A stretch of DNA of 64,000 bases, taken from positions 80,996,576 through 81,060,575 of the forward strand of contig OY754329.1 in assembly GCA_963573305.1 (NCBI GenBank). The letters are read 5' to 3'. This document shows, piece by piece, positions 25,051 through 40,000 of the stretch; within the stretch, counting starts at the first letter, position 1; the number at the start of each line of letters is the position of its first letter. This stretch comes from Pyrrhosoma nymphula. Its lineage: Eukaryota > Arthropoda > Insecta > Odonata > Coenagrionidae. Under the pieces are notes generated by a model, which had not been told where the DNA came from, ran no database searches, and saw only the letters and a program-made list of their open reading frames with translations. Made by a program: the position numbers and the translations under genes.

Positions 25051-28000
25051 GTGAGTCTCCCCATGCATATCCCCGAATCCGCCTGCTCCACCGTCGATCG
25101 AAATTCACGCACACGTATCGTTAAAAGGCGCGATATACTTTCCCACGGAAAATCACTTTTTGACTTTCAATGATGTGAATACACACAACTTCCACAAAGT
25201 GCCTCATGACGCAATTGCGAAAATTCACGTGATATTTCTGTATTCGCTTTAAAAAGGGTAAAACGTGTCCTCTACCGGATTATTATTATCACTAGTTAGT
25301 TTTTCCTTTTAATGAAGTAAAAACACTTCTACGAAAATACGCCTGAAGCAATTGAGAAAATTCACGTGAAATTTTCATATTCGTATTACAAGTGGAAAAA
25401 TGTGTTCTCTACCAGGTTATATTAACTATTAGTGATCGACTACAGATAAAAGCAGATTTAGACGAAGAAATGTTACGGCGCGCAATCAAATAACGCCAAC
25501 GAAGTCCTACTTCTTCCTAGAATTCTACTGCGTAGATTCATTCATCTTCTGGCGGAGTCAGTTTAGCATGCGCTGCGCTTTTTTTACGTCGACCTTTGAA
25601 CGAAACAAGCAGAATGAAAGACTGGAAACGGAAGTCTACGACACAAGGCGTATCCCAAATCCCCAAATTAAACCAGAAATGTCCTAGGCTAAATGTAAAA
25701 ACAAGCGGAAAAGAAACGAACAAACACTATTACCTGCAACGTTAAAATGTCCTTTGAGAGAAAAACGGGTGAAAGAATCGTATGTGTCTAGAAATCCGAA
25801 TTATAGAAAATAGATTTAACTTATTCAATTTGAGTTTTGGAGTTATTAGCAATTTAATGCGAGTACTTGAGGCTAAATGCAATACTCCAGTCGCCTCCTC
25901 AGCTCTTTCCACACGATAATTTTTAGAATAAATTAAATTTCTAGAAACAAGGGATCAAGGACGGGAATGAGTGCAACAGAAAAAAGAACTACCTATCTTT
26001 TCTGGCACTAATCAATCACTAATATCAATGTAATTTCTTTGACAAAATTATATGAAAGAAAATTCTTTCAGGAGATTGAGTTGCAAAATACTCAGAGGAC
26101 AAACCACAGTCAGGTTTTAAGTAATTAACAAATTAAGGGACATGCTGAAAGAAAAAAGCTCAGTAGAAATGCCCATGCGTTCGACGCTTCAAGATGGAAA
26201 AGATAGTAATTCACTCACCAAGTCTCTAGCAAACCTCCTTAGAACCGCGAGCGTAACAAATTTCAATTACTATATAATTTTTAACTACTAATGAGCTCTG
26301 ATATCGCCTTTACGGGGTTAAAATTTATAATTTCAAAATAGGACAATTTTGCATCACTACAGCGAGGGAAAATAATCAAGATCTTTGTCCCGACGCAGGA
26401 GAAATGCAGCCATCCTTTTCTACATCGGACATGGTAGCCTGTTATTTTCAGCAAAAAATGTGTCAATGGATGGATAGCAACCAGTTTAATTACTTAGTCG
26501 ATGCCTAAAATGCCTGTTCTGTGCAACAGTAATTCAAGTCACAAAGTTTTATAAAAAATTATACAAAAATTTAATTTTGCAACTTTAAGGAAATAGAATA
26601 ACCTCTACTCAATACAGCGTTCTGTCAAAACCAGGTTTTACGAGCACGCACATTTTAATGATAACAAGACAGCTACAATTGATTTCTTAAAAATTTTCTG
26701 GAAAATTTTAACCTTGATAACAGACATTAGAAACATTAATGAGCATTCCGGAATAACAATATGAACCCCAAGATAACGAAAAAGTCACTCTCTCGGCTAA
26801 GTTAGAATCTCGTAAAACTTCCTCTAATTGGCTTACAGTCACAGACAAGGTGTGACTTCTTGGTTTGAAAATCGTTAAGAGCTACTTATAAATCCCTCCC
26901 TAGTTATTTAGCAAAAGTACAACTACTTCCGGACGAAATTAATCCCGAAGCAATATAGGTACGTACATTCATAAAAATACCGAACGAATAGCTAGCAAAC
27001 TTCCTCAGCACGAAATAGCAAATATTTTGCGCGAAAATCCACAAAATCAGTCTTGGCTTTGGGCACTGATGACTTTTATACGCCCACGGAAGTCCAATTA
27101 TTCAAATATATCGAAGAAAAAACAAATTTAAACTTAATTAGTCAGTTATAATCAAATAAAATTACTAATTAAAATTCGCGAATGTGCTAATTTTTAAAAC
27201 GTTGACACGATATTTAATTTTCATGGTGGAGAGTGACGTCCATCGAGATCCGAGAATCATCGTTTACATAAAATAATTGTTCATGAACCTTAACGCTACC
27301 GATTAGGAGAAAATAAATAAAAAGCTCACCGAGCGGATATATTCCAATACGGCAATTAATTCATCATGCTAAAAATGACAGTAGCCACACCATTACCTCC
27401 ACACGTTTCGTTGGAGAGGGATGTTCCGACGATCGATAGACACTCCGTATGCGAATGGACATTCCATGCAACACTTAAGTTTCCAAAGAAAGATTCTAGC
27501 GCTGCACAGTTAATGAAAAGTAAATTAGATAATAAGCAAAAGATTTAAGGGAAAAATAACATTTCCACTATAAACCTTATTACCCACCGCACTTTACGTA
27601 CCAAGAGGCTAGAAAGATCATGAAATCTTGCCGGCGAATTTACCCATTCAGTTCTTCAAACTGCTAATTAAGTTTGTCATCACATGAGGCATGAGGAAAA
27701 TGGCTTACGCTAATCAACCCACTTGTTTCAGCTACGTAGTAATTATAATAATGCCAAGAAAAATTCCCCTTTTTAGAAAAGCAACTGACTACTAGAGGAT
27801 AAATTGATACATGGTAGGCAAAGAAAAGGAGTTCGACTTTCATTACATTCCTGAAAAAAAACCAACTACAATGGTGGATCATACCCCAAAAAGCGTGTTC
27901 TTTACTTAGCTGACAGAAATAATCGAATTCGAAACCAGTGGAAATGGAAGCTACTATACTTCCCATCGAATGACTAAGGAATCATTTATTTCGACTGAGA

Positions 28001-31000
28001 AATTTCTAAGGAATTATGTGTTAGGTAGTGTACACCACACATAAATTTACAATAACTAATTATAATGCAAAATTTCCGATATAAGGTGTTGACGAGAAGC
28101 AGAGGACTCAATATTCGATAAAAGTTGGCACAGTGCAGCGGAATTTTCTCATCGACTATAACATGAATACGCGATCACGCGTGAACCGATATTGACAAAT
28201 ATTGAAATGCCTTCATCCAAATTGACAAATATTGAAATGCCATTTATATACTTTCAATATTTTTTATCATTGAACACCAGGCGGATTTAAAATAATTAAA
28301 AACGCATATTTGACATATTATCAAAACCAAAGGGACCAATAAACTTACACCTAGTGCAACTAATACAACACCAACTAATACGTTTCCCCTAAAATTATTT
28401 TTTTAGGACTAACATTTTTTATATCCATTGCATGATCAAATGTTGCCAATGCCATTTATGGTTTTAATATTTTTCCTAAAATTCAACTACCCCATGACAC
28501 CTCGCCTTAAACGATACTCGTAGTTCAAGGAAATTAATTAGATCACAACATGATCCACGGTTTACTTCGTCACATTTAATCTCCGAAATAAAAAAAGAGG
28601 GAAAAAATGTGTATCATACTGACCAGTTGAACAACGATTACAGAACTCAGAAAAAAGAGCAGCAGTAAGCAGCAGGTCGTGACAATACTGAAAAGAAGAG
28701 AACATATGCTAATTAGAGGAAAATCAGAGCGGGATGGCGGCTCAAAATTATTCCGTCATATCCTCCCAATGCAAGGGGGGAAGCCGAAGGAGGGAGAGAA
28801 AGAGAGAGAGATAACTGTCCACCGAATTAACCCGGAGGTGACCATACAAAACAAACCCCATATCCCTCGGCACAATAATCACATCGCAACGTGGAGATTT
28901 TAATTACGCAGCAGATATGTAAATTAAATTTCCATCCGCGGAGACGACTCGACTCCCATTATAACTGAGAGGCGAAAACATTTATATGAAGATATCTTTG
29001 GGACTGGGGAGGCTCGGAGTTGGAAGAAAACTCTCATAAACGAAAACCTAAGGACGTCAGGCAGACACATTAATTACGACCCAATAATAAAAACTGAATT
29101 CGGTCGGATTTTGGCCGGCTTATCCAAGCCGCAGCCGCATCTAATTAACCTGTCAATATAAATACCCACAAGATCCATTGAGGCAGAGGAAGGCATTGGA
29201 AAACCTCGGCGGTGCTTAAAGACGAGGAAAGGGGGGATATTCGAAAACGTGGACACTCACCGTAACACGACTTAGGAAACACGAGTATAGAGCGAAAGGA
29301 GAGATAATCTATAAAACAAAGTGCAAGCTGAGGAGATTCAACGATAGAACGGAAAAGGAATTGGCCTCAGGGGAAAGAACATAGTTTTCACGGCGAGGAA
29401 ATAGCTTCGGAAGTCTATTCCCCATCACATAGAACGAACTGTATCTCAATTACCAGGTGAGTCGGCCGGTACACAAACGAATCAGGGGAAAACAATACAG
29501 AATGCCAAAGAAAATCTCTTAGATGTGGAGCAGCGGAAAATTGTTACGGAGTTAGTTGTCAGAGACAAGACGCGGGACGCTTTGGATCGATCGTATCCGA
29601 GATTGGCGGAAAGGGTAACGACGATAGATAAGTGAAAAAAATATACTTCGGCTCTTTTTTTTACCTGAAAGGGGTGCCTCAAGTGAGATTTCCGCACGAG
29701 TAATTATCAGATTCAAGGACGCTAGGCGTATATTACCTTGTGAAGGCTAGCCACAAGAAGTTTCAATAGCTTGAGAAATTTCTGTCACCAGCAAAATGCA
29801 GGATTAAATAAATCTATACATCTACCCGATAGAAGTAATCGAAAACTTCGAGAAATAATAGATAGCGTAATGGATTTCCAAAACCAGTTGAAATTGAAAG
29901 AATAAGGCAGCAAGAAGGTCCCCAAGTGGTTCTTATTTTCTGAGACAACTTTCAAATTAGGGACGGATTTAATAATTTCTATTATGTTGCAGTAAACGTC
30001 GACATGATTAACTATATAATTTTCTTTACATATATTCCACACTTATCACGTCACTGTGAAGGGGGAAAATTACGCCATAGCAATTAAACCGGTCGGCGTT
30101 GCGCGTTACACAAGAATGGAATATAAAAAAACTTATTTACTAATGCATGTCAATAAAACTACACACAGTAAACGCCCAAACCATGCTACTTTGTAAACGT
30201 GGACGTTAAATTGATGCGCTGGTTACCGACAGTTCAGGCAGTACGTAGCGAATACGACAGTTTCGTTTAGTTTATATGAGCTTCAACAAAATTCAACGTC
30301 TGGCGAGATATGGTGGTAGAGCATTATGAACTTAAATAAATAAACACTTGGTTCTGTTCAATGAATGTTTTATTATGCAACGCGTTTCAACGTCAAAGCG
30401 TCATCTTTCCTCAGGTACAATCAATGCACCCGAGGATAACCCTTTGACGTCGAAATGCGAAGTATAATTAACTATTCAGCGGACAGATCCAAGTATTTAT
30501 TTATTTAAGTTCATGAGCTTCAACGGTGAATGTGTATCTGCAAAGGCTCTCAAGCCGCAGAAAAGTTAAACAAGACGTTATGATAGAGAGTATCGCATGA
30601 CAGCGCTGCGAGAAAATAGACGAAGTATATTTACACAAACGTGAGAAAATTCATCTCGAAAAAATAATTTGACTTGGGCCTTATTCAATCCTATGTCTCT
30701 CACTAGCCGGTCAAATGTGCTATCCAGTTACACAACTACGTCTTGTTCATGTAACTGACCAACACATCTGAACGTCAACTGGCACATCCGGTTCAGATCT
30801 GCGTAGACGTCAATTGCGAAAAAATACGTCAACTTGTGATTCAATATATCTTAATTCTAAACCGAAAGGGATTTCAAGTTTAAATAAATTTAATTCCACA
30901 CATCTCCCACCAAATACAAATTAGCGAGGCTTAGCCCAAAAACATTTTCTGTGAACACCGACAGCACTTCTACAATCAGACATCGATAACAATAGCTTAA

Positions 31001-34000
31001 TCTGTAGCTCAACAGTTGGATGGCTACGTAATAGACTATGGAATATAATGTTTTAAGCCAAAGAATTGCCCCTTGGATAAGGGGCAGGTTTCATCGCATC
31101 ATCGGGAGGGGCGCGTCAGTGCCGCCCACACTCATGTCATTCTTAATTAAACGAGGCACTATGACTTTTTCACATACGCCTCTATGACTTATTGTATTCC
31201 TTCCCGAGGGCAATGTTTGCATTGGAAAACTTGCCCGAGTTTCGGGGCCACGGCGGCACCGGCTGCTCGAGCGAATAACGTTCATGAAGAGAGTGCATCG
31301 GGAGTGATGGCACAAAATATGTCGACCCTCGACTTCAAGGATTCTGGACGAGCTGTTATGAAATAAATTGAAGTATATGTAAGGATTATTATGAGGAATC
31401 TCGACGAATAACGCCGAGGGTTCCACAGTTAATCACGTTAACTGCCATGTGAGCTGTATTTAACTCGCGCCATTTTGGACAACAGGGCCACGTGAAGCGT
31501 ATGTATTTCATTCGTGTCTTCACTTTCACAGTGTAAAAACTACGTTACTACCACGCTTAGGACGTGGAAATTGATTCTGGTGCCACGCGAGTTACATGTA
31601 ACTCAAACTTAAAAAATAATAACAAATAACAATTTTTAATTATTTTTTTTATTTTTGTTTTGTAATTTTCATTTCTTTTGACCGCAAGAGATTTTTTTTC
31701 TATTTTGGCAGTTAACGTCCGTCCCGACGGACGGAGTATTCTACGGGATCGGTATTTCGTGCAAAAATGTCCTCCACAGGCGTGATTCGAACCAAGGCCA
31801 TCGGGATGGGAAGATAGTACTCAACGCACTACACCGACCAGATCCTCCAGGGAAATTTTGATATTCCTCTCGGATTTCTGTCTCCGAAAATTCGATGATA
31901 AGAAAGATTATTCCCGAAATAAACAAGAGCAACACATCTATCTAAAAACAATATACTCAGGTACATGGAAGACAAGCGGCGAACGCTCTTCAAAACCCTC
32001 TTATACTTAATACAAAACCGTACACACGAGAGGAAAATTCACTAACTACAGCCCATCGCTATGAAAATAGACTCTGGACAAGCGGTATAGATTGTGTAAA
32101 ATGCTATGATATGGCTTTATTCATCATGCCGATCAAATCACCGTAATGTTAACTGCCATTTCCTAAAAAACAGGCTCGCGTACAGAGCTGGTATCCCATG
32201 ATAGATACAGACACCAAGTTGCTTTTTATTAGTTTACTAATGAGCCATAGCAATATTATTTCGTGTCACTGCTTCCGCGGGTACTAAAGTCGTTAATGTG
32301 AGGTAGATGTGAGAACTTCAAAGCGCCCTCACCCGAGAAGTAAAATGTCAGATGTTCAGCACCCGTAGGTCATTTTCCGAACCGATATCGGACAATAACT
32401 CATCTCCCATGAGTAGTATTCGCCTCAAATGACGTCAATTATCGCACGAAAATAAAGAAAACAAAGTACTAAATAGCTAGTCCACCAGACTTTCCGCATA
32501 GTCAAAAATCGCCAATGGGCAATTCCGTGTGAGGGCGACAGGTGCAATTATTAAATGTAGCCGGACAATCGCAAAAATTCATTAAGGCAAGTTGCATTCT
32601 AGTATTTAATCCCTCCTCGCGTTTATTCATTGATTTGTTTCAATAAACGTACAAAAAACACGGTCCAGTATTCTGCCCACACTTATCGACCGAACCCTGG
32701 ATTTTTTTGCAAACATATATATCGATGAATTTCAGTTTTTCCACTTTTCTTGGCAATTTTTCGCTTTCACTATCAAAAACCTAGCACGTTCGCTAAAAAC
32801 GTTAGTTGGACAAGCATTTGTCATCTCTATTTAATTTATGCTAAGGTATGAATTCATTATCAATATATTTATCACTTCTAAGACATATTTTAATTTTTTC
32901 CGATTTTATAAAATTTAAACAGCACATTTCCGCTATTTGAAACTTCACTCACAATGGGTTTGATTTCACGTCATAACCAAACTATGAGAAAAAAACTTTA
33001 GATTACTTCTGATTGTAGCTGAAAATTAATTTTTTTTACTACTCATGATGAAACTTCCACTTCTTCAAGCCAAACACAGCTAAGCAACTTCGCCAGTTTA
33101 TTGCAACTCATTCATGTATGGCCTTCTCAAGGTAGGATCCCTTCGTGAATATCAACATTACGAGTCAATTTTTAAAGTATCAGGCGATGGTTTGTGGAAA
33201 TATGTGACATACAGCATTATCACAGAAACACTTTGCAAAAATTTCCACAACTAGTTTTATTCTACCGACCTAGGTTTCGGCAAACATTGCCATTATCAAG
33301 GTTCAGTAGCACGTTAGCGAGCAATATATTATATAGGTATAGGATAGAGGAGGGGGTGGGAGAGGAGAGGCGACTGAAGTGGGGAAGGAGGGAGAAGACA
33401 TGAGATCAGGAGTCAATTATCCGATGATAGGTTTGCAGCAGCTCTCTACTCCACTCTTTCATCGACTAACGGTGTATTTCCAATAGTTTTCAGGTGGCTA
33501 TTATGTACTATTATGTGTTCAATCAGTGCGTCGCTTCTACGTGGCGAGTTTTTATTAATCATCTTTTCTCTTCCACTCTTCATAGCACAATTTCGTCGGT
33601 GATTCTCTCAGTCCATTCAGTCATCCTCATTCTTCTGAATACCTAAATTTCCATAGCTTCTTGCAGTCTTCGTTCAATTTTGACATCCTTCAAGCATAAC
33701 TTCCACACAATAGCATCCTTCAAAGAAGAAATGCATTACTTACAAGCTTGTGTTGCTAGCAGTTAACTATGTACATCACGGATTAAAAAGAAATCTCGGG
33801 AATTCTTGGTGACCTCCCACGCTGAATGAATTAGAGCGTTAATTTTTACAGCATCATTGTTCCACTGAGGTTTTTGCTTATCTCGTCATCTTTTCTTTTG
33901 CAATCACGTCACAGTCGGGCAGGGTTAGACCAGCGGGCTGCGTTTTCGTCACGAAACCCACCTTCATAGGTGGAGGCACCTGTACGCGCGCCTCTAATAA

Positions 34001-37000
34001 TTGCTGCGCGAGAGGAAAAAGAGCCTGGCAATGTCTCTTTAGTATTCCCGGCGAGCACGAGAAGGCTCGAACTTCACAAGGAGAAGATGATTTAACACAC
34101 AACAAGAATGAGGGCGGAAACTGCGCACAGAGCTAAAGGTAGTTTGAAGTGTAAAACAGTAGGCCAAGTCAACTGCTAAATGTATCCGGTTACATTCCTC
34201 ACACTTTTCGCAACAATTTGCAAGACCTAAGTCTTAAGGCTAAAATCAAAACTACAAACATAAAAATAGGCCCAATATGAATAGGTAGGCAACGACACGG
34301 TAACAGCTGGAATTCTGAAGATAAGAGCGTTCGTCTGTTTTCATCAACAAAGCGGAATGCAGAAATACATATCGTCTATTGCTATTACGAAGTGTATTCA
34401 CTGAAAATAATTACGAAGGCCAATAGGAAGCGACGTGCGTGATTGCTGATGCAAAGGCATTGAAGCATGCCAATGTTAAATGAACTAACCTTTCCGTTCT
34501 TTCGGAAGCTAAATTCGTTGAAAGCTAGCCAGTCATCTCTTCCAATCGAAAGAGCACTGGTTGTAATAGATTTGACGTCCACGAGACAAAAAGTGCTTTA
34601 CAAATCCGTTCATCAGGAGGCTCCTTCGACAAATCTATTCTTAGTATATGAGCACTGAAATGTATTCTCTGAAATCTAAAATAAATCCATAAAGGATGAA
34701 AAGCCTTAAATCAAATAATGAACTTAGGAAATTCCATTTTTAGCCAACAACTTTTAGCTAGTAACTTTCCGGACCCTGCCTAGCACATTTGTCGGCCTCG
34801 GTGGTGGCGCGGTAAGTCCTGGTCTGCTAATCATATGTTGGTAGTCGTGGATTTGAGTGGGTCTTTCTACACTCAGGACATGGGTGTTAGCGGATTGTTA
34901 CTAACGCTTTAATCGTAAGAAAGGACTATACTGCCGTAAATTTGCGGGAGAAATAAAAACGCAGCTATTATTATTTTATTAGCTAGCTTTCACGAGACCA
35001 CTCCGTTGTGTTCGCTCACTTGCTTCCCAATATTTTCACAGGCAAGAACAATTGCAAATGCAGAGCATGGAACCAATAAAAATAACTACATCCTCAAAAG
35101 GTAAATAGAAAGAAGACGCATTTATTTCGCTTCTTTCACTAAAAATCGTCTTCGCGTTTATTTCTGCATATTATGCGTTTCTCATCCTCGCTTTATACTT
35201 TGCACCGAGAAACCCGGATACTAGAGCTGGGTCGATCGCTTTGCAGACTAGGGAGGTATAACCAATTAAAATCAAAAGATTAAATACTGACGCATTTGAC
35301 CATGAACGGTAGAGAACTTCAGTTTTACACTTGATTCAGTCTCAATACTCTCTCCAACAAAGATTGCCAAGATAAATGATGAAATAATGAGAGAACCTCG
35401 ATTTTTTAAAAATATATGAGCGGTTATTTACCCAATACAATAAATGAGGCAAAGGATTACACTACAAGTTCTTCACTTTCTGAAGTAATAGCCAGATTAG
35501 GTAGAAACCTAAATGGAGGAGTTGAAACGGTAGTGCAACGAGCAAGTAAAGAGCCCACGAACATTGAAAGGCAAAAATCCGGTGAAACAAAATAAACATT
35601 TAATCAACCATGCAGAATCGTAAAATAGTGTGTTTAAAAATCACCTAGCAAACCTAAAAATCACCTAGCTCCCAAAGCAAAATACATGCTCCAAATGACT
35701 AAAAGTTCATTCTGATAGAAAGAGTAAATTAGTATCCACCCAGTGATTAGATAAGTTCAGTGCTCGAAGATTTGTTACGCCAGCTTAAATAAACGTCCTT
35801 TTTTTCTACCACTCACCTCCTGTTGCAATACGATCGTCTGAAAATAAATCCAAGGTGAATAGACGAAGCATCAACTCGTAACTGCAATGAGCTAGCGAAT
35901 TGCAGAAGAACTATCCAGAAACAGGTCAACGAGATATAAAAAATGTGACACAAATGAGAAGAGAATCAAAACATTGTAAAGCGGAGATGTATCCGGCACA
36001 ATGGAGGCTCCGAGGATAACGATCCATCAAGCAATGAACCCGACCCCATAAAGGGTATCGTAATTTTATATGGTCACCTGCAGGCGGTAGTTCCCGTAAT
36101 TAAATGGGAAATACGATGTCTCTCACTGGAAGAATATCAAGAAACGAAGGAAAAGCAGCAGGATTGAACAAATGAAACTTCGACAGGAGACAAAACATTA
36201 TGCGTATTACGAGTGTATGACAGCTTCAAGGCAAGTTTGGATGGAATATTAAATTTTAAAAAATAAATATTGTTTCACCAGGTATAGCCTTTGCTTTGCG
36301 CGAATAAATTCTCCAGCTCGGTAAATCGAGCTATCTAAAATGTCATTCTGTACGCTCCGCTAGCCACAAACTTTCTAGAAGTTTAGTAAAAACCACTTCG
36401 TATTGTCCATTGAATAATTTATTATTTTACCTAAAGATGACAATTCGACGTCGAAACGCGTTATACAGTAAATAAAATATTCATTGGACATTACCAAGTT
36501 GTTTTTACTTTAGTTCAGAATGATGTTCCACACCATCTCGCCAGACAGCGTTGAATATATTTCTAGCAGTTCCTCAGCACCTTCACTAACTTCTCCCAGG
36601 AATGTCAAACATTCTACTCGAAATCGATAAAAAAAGAAAAAAAATTTCTTTTGACTGCTTACGTTCTCATAACGCAATGACATTACGAGTGATCGCTTTA
36701 TCTTATTCGAACCCGAACTGATGTTCCCTTCATAACTCCTTCACCCTTCTTTCTACCCTTATGTTAATCATTTATAACTTCGACCCTTGCCACGAGCGGA
36801 ATCAAACAAACTTTCTTTAGACTTCGCATTCAAACACTTTCTACATATCAACATGGGCACAGATACAGTTTCTTCAGTCTTCCGGCTGAGTCAGTCTATA
36901 CCTCCTCATAAATCCTTAGAATCAGTACATTAAAACCTTCGTCTTCATCCCTGACAAGATTCTTTATTAACTCCACGGGGACATCAACCTTGCTTTTCTC

Positions 37001-40000
37001 GCCTTCATTTCATTTCAAGCTCTTTCGCAATCAAATAGCCTAGGTAACGCTTTGATACAGCGAAGATAAGTTAGATCTAGAAAAACTATTTTACAGAGAG
37101 AATACTGTCCATCGCCAAAGTGCATTGCATTCTGTGTTCTCCACTGCCGGATCCGCCGGCTAAGTAGGGACACTCGCAAAATAAAAGTACAGTAGATCCC
37201 CGTTTAACCGGAATAATGGGGGCAAGGCCGTTCCGGATAATTAAAGGTGTACAATTTTTAAGGTTAGATTTGAAAAAATACGATTACATATTTGGTTTTC
37301 TCAACGTCAAATTAATTACGTATAATACATCCACAAATATACTTTAAAACAGTTATTTCTTGAAATAATGTACAATCGCCATCTTTTTAGCAGAAGAACA
37401 TCGGCGGGCGTAGAGTCATTCGACTTCTCGACGAATCGTAGTGCAATCTAAAAAGAAAATATACATACTGTACCTATTTTTACTGCACACATCATAAAAA
37501 ACGAGTTTTAAATTGAACAGACAGCACTGAATACAATACATATATAATGAATTCATCTTACCTCGAAAGCATTAAACGCAGTTTCTGCTGCTATTTGGCT
37601 GACGTCACATGCAGTCGCATCTGCGTCGTCATCTTCGTCAGCGGGCTCAGCTGTTCCCTGCACCATGTCGACGATGTCTTCATCTGTTAACTCCAGTTCG
37701 AAGTCGTCTCCTTGGACCCATTCTGTGACGTCATTTTCCTCAATATCTTCACAGCCTGGCACTTTTTTCATCAGTTCCGATAAGTTCACGTGGCGTCAGC
37801 GCTCCAGTACACCACTTTTTTCATAGTTTTAGTCTTCAGAGCCTCTGGCAAAGTCTTATAGCCACTGTTTCTTTCTTGTAGAATATGTCTCAACAAAAAT
37901 CCTCTATAGTGCCGTTTTAGTGGTTCTATAACCTCCTAGTCCATTGGTTGGAGGCTGGTAACATTTGCTGGGAGAAAACGAACGATTATGTCACCATCCC
38001 TAAGAAAATCCGGATGCGTTGGAGCATTATCGATAAACAGAATTGTTATAAAGGGAGATTTTTTCCTTCAAAAATCTTTTAACTTTCGGAACAAACTGTT
38101 TGTTAAACCACTCAGTGAAACGTTCGGTTGACATCCATGCATTACTGCGGAAACGGAAAAATGCAGGATGAGTCAACCACCCCCCAAGGCAGGTGGATAA
38201 GGTATACAGGGTAGGCCGTCAAAACAACCCTAAGTTCAGTGACCGCCGGCCGTGTTGAACTAGGCGTGTTGCCGGACGGCGGAAGACGGCCGTGTTGGTC
38301 AAACGCCCGACGGTGTATTTTGTCTAAATTATTAATTTTTGATTTTTCGTCGACTGTTCCGGTTAACCCGGGTTCCGGTTGATCAGGGTCTGGTTAAGCG
38401 GGGTTCTACTGTATTAAGTGTGGGATGATAAAAAGCCTTAAACGAAAAATAAAACGTTTCCAGAGGTATTTTAGTCAGGAAGCAGAGGATAAAAACAGGA
38501 GATTGATAAAATAATATGAATCCTCATGGTGCTGATTTCGTTTGGAGAATTTTTCTCCCGTAGAATTCATACATATCTTGGCGAAACTAAATTTGACACC
38601 GGGCCGGCATACATCACATTCCTGAGGCTTGCATTTTTTATCTCTCGGTAAATATTTTCTCAAATGAGGTGAACAGGGGGCTTTTAATTGATGCCACCGA
38701 AATGAGCTTGATTATTAGAGAAGAAGAAAAAACCGAAGTCCCTATAACGAAGGGACGCGCTACGATATAAAAGGATCATTATGAGATGAAAAATGAAATG
38801 ATGAAAGACTACTAAAACTGCACTACCATTAGATCGTACAATTTACTGCAACAAACAGATCACCATCATTTGGCATAAAATCAATTAATTTAATGCTGCG
38901 TTTTGCGGACATTCTCTACGTCTACTGCCCGTATGGAGTGATCTCCGGACGTTTCACCACCTATCTATTTTCCGGTCACATTTTTCAGAAAATCTCTAGC
39001 CTTAATGCCTTCCTTAATTCCGTCCATTGCATAGCAGGATTAAACTTCCAAATTAGACAAAAAGCCAGTCAGCCAAGGAACTGTAGTCAAGAACTAGAGC
39101 GCTAGAGACAATGTGTGAAAGGTTTGGTATGAATGTAAATCATAGAAAGACAAAGATTTTGAGATTTTCCCTAAGTAGGACGGCTAGAATAAACATTAAG
39201 ATCGGAGGCCAGAAACTAGAGCAGGTGGAACAGTTCACGGGAGTTTTCTGGATGAGATAGGGCTTAGAAGTAAAGAGTCATTAGAATGAAACTAGGAGTT
39301 AAGTGGGTTATTAGAATGGCATCACTGAAGGAAGCTTTTTACAAAAAGGAGAGAAATGATGAGGGAGAATTCGAATGAGGACATAAGGTAATATCCCAAT
39401 ACGGAGCGTGGTTTCATATGGTTCAAAACTTTAGTCGCTAAGGAAGACAGAAGAGAGACTTTTGGGTGTGGAAAAGGAAGGAAAGAATAAGCTGGATGGG
39501 GAGGTACATAAATGAGGAAGTTTTGGACATGGAACGAGAGGAAAGGAAGTTGACATAAAAGGAGAAATACATAGAAGTAATCAAAATTGGTTGGAGTACG
39601 CATTGAAGGGTAACGACATGTTGAAGAAGATAAGAGAGGGGAGAGCTTGGGAGAGAAATGAGAAGAACTTTGGAAGATATGAAGGGAGACGGATATTACA
39701 CGATGGAAACATAAGAGAAAACTCCGTGAATTACAGAAATGGCACATGAAAGAAAAACGCAGCCACAAATAGTCATTTAAATAAATGTAGCAATTAAATA
39801 GCACATTTACAAATAACAATCCTATTTGCCGTGATCAGGGGCGCAACAACCCCCCGAATCGTGGGGCGGGCAAACTTGAAAAGTCTGTATAAGCTAGCTA
39901 AGCGGGGGGGGGGGGGAAAGGATTTTGCAAATCGGGCAGTGTCCATTAAAAAGTGAGCCACAACCTATCATTTCTGGGGGGTGCTAGCCCCCCCCCCCCA

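Noticed and set aside
24672..25124. 150-codon ORF across the first exon as a separate protein
   Set aside because: It opens at a non-ATG codon, its only ATG is at 25038, and a consensus donor interrupts it at 25051. No domain is visible. It is best explained as 5' UTR in a GC-rich island.
39322..39819. 165-codon minus-strand ORF
   Set aside because: Shadow of the + strand LINE fragment at 39100-39735.
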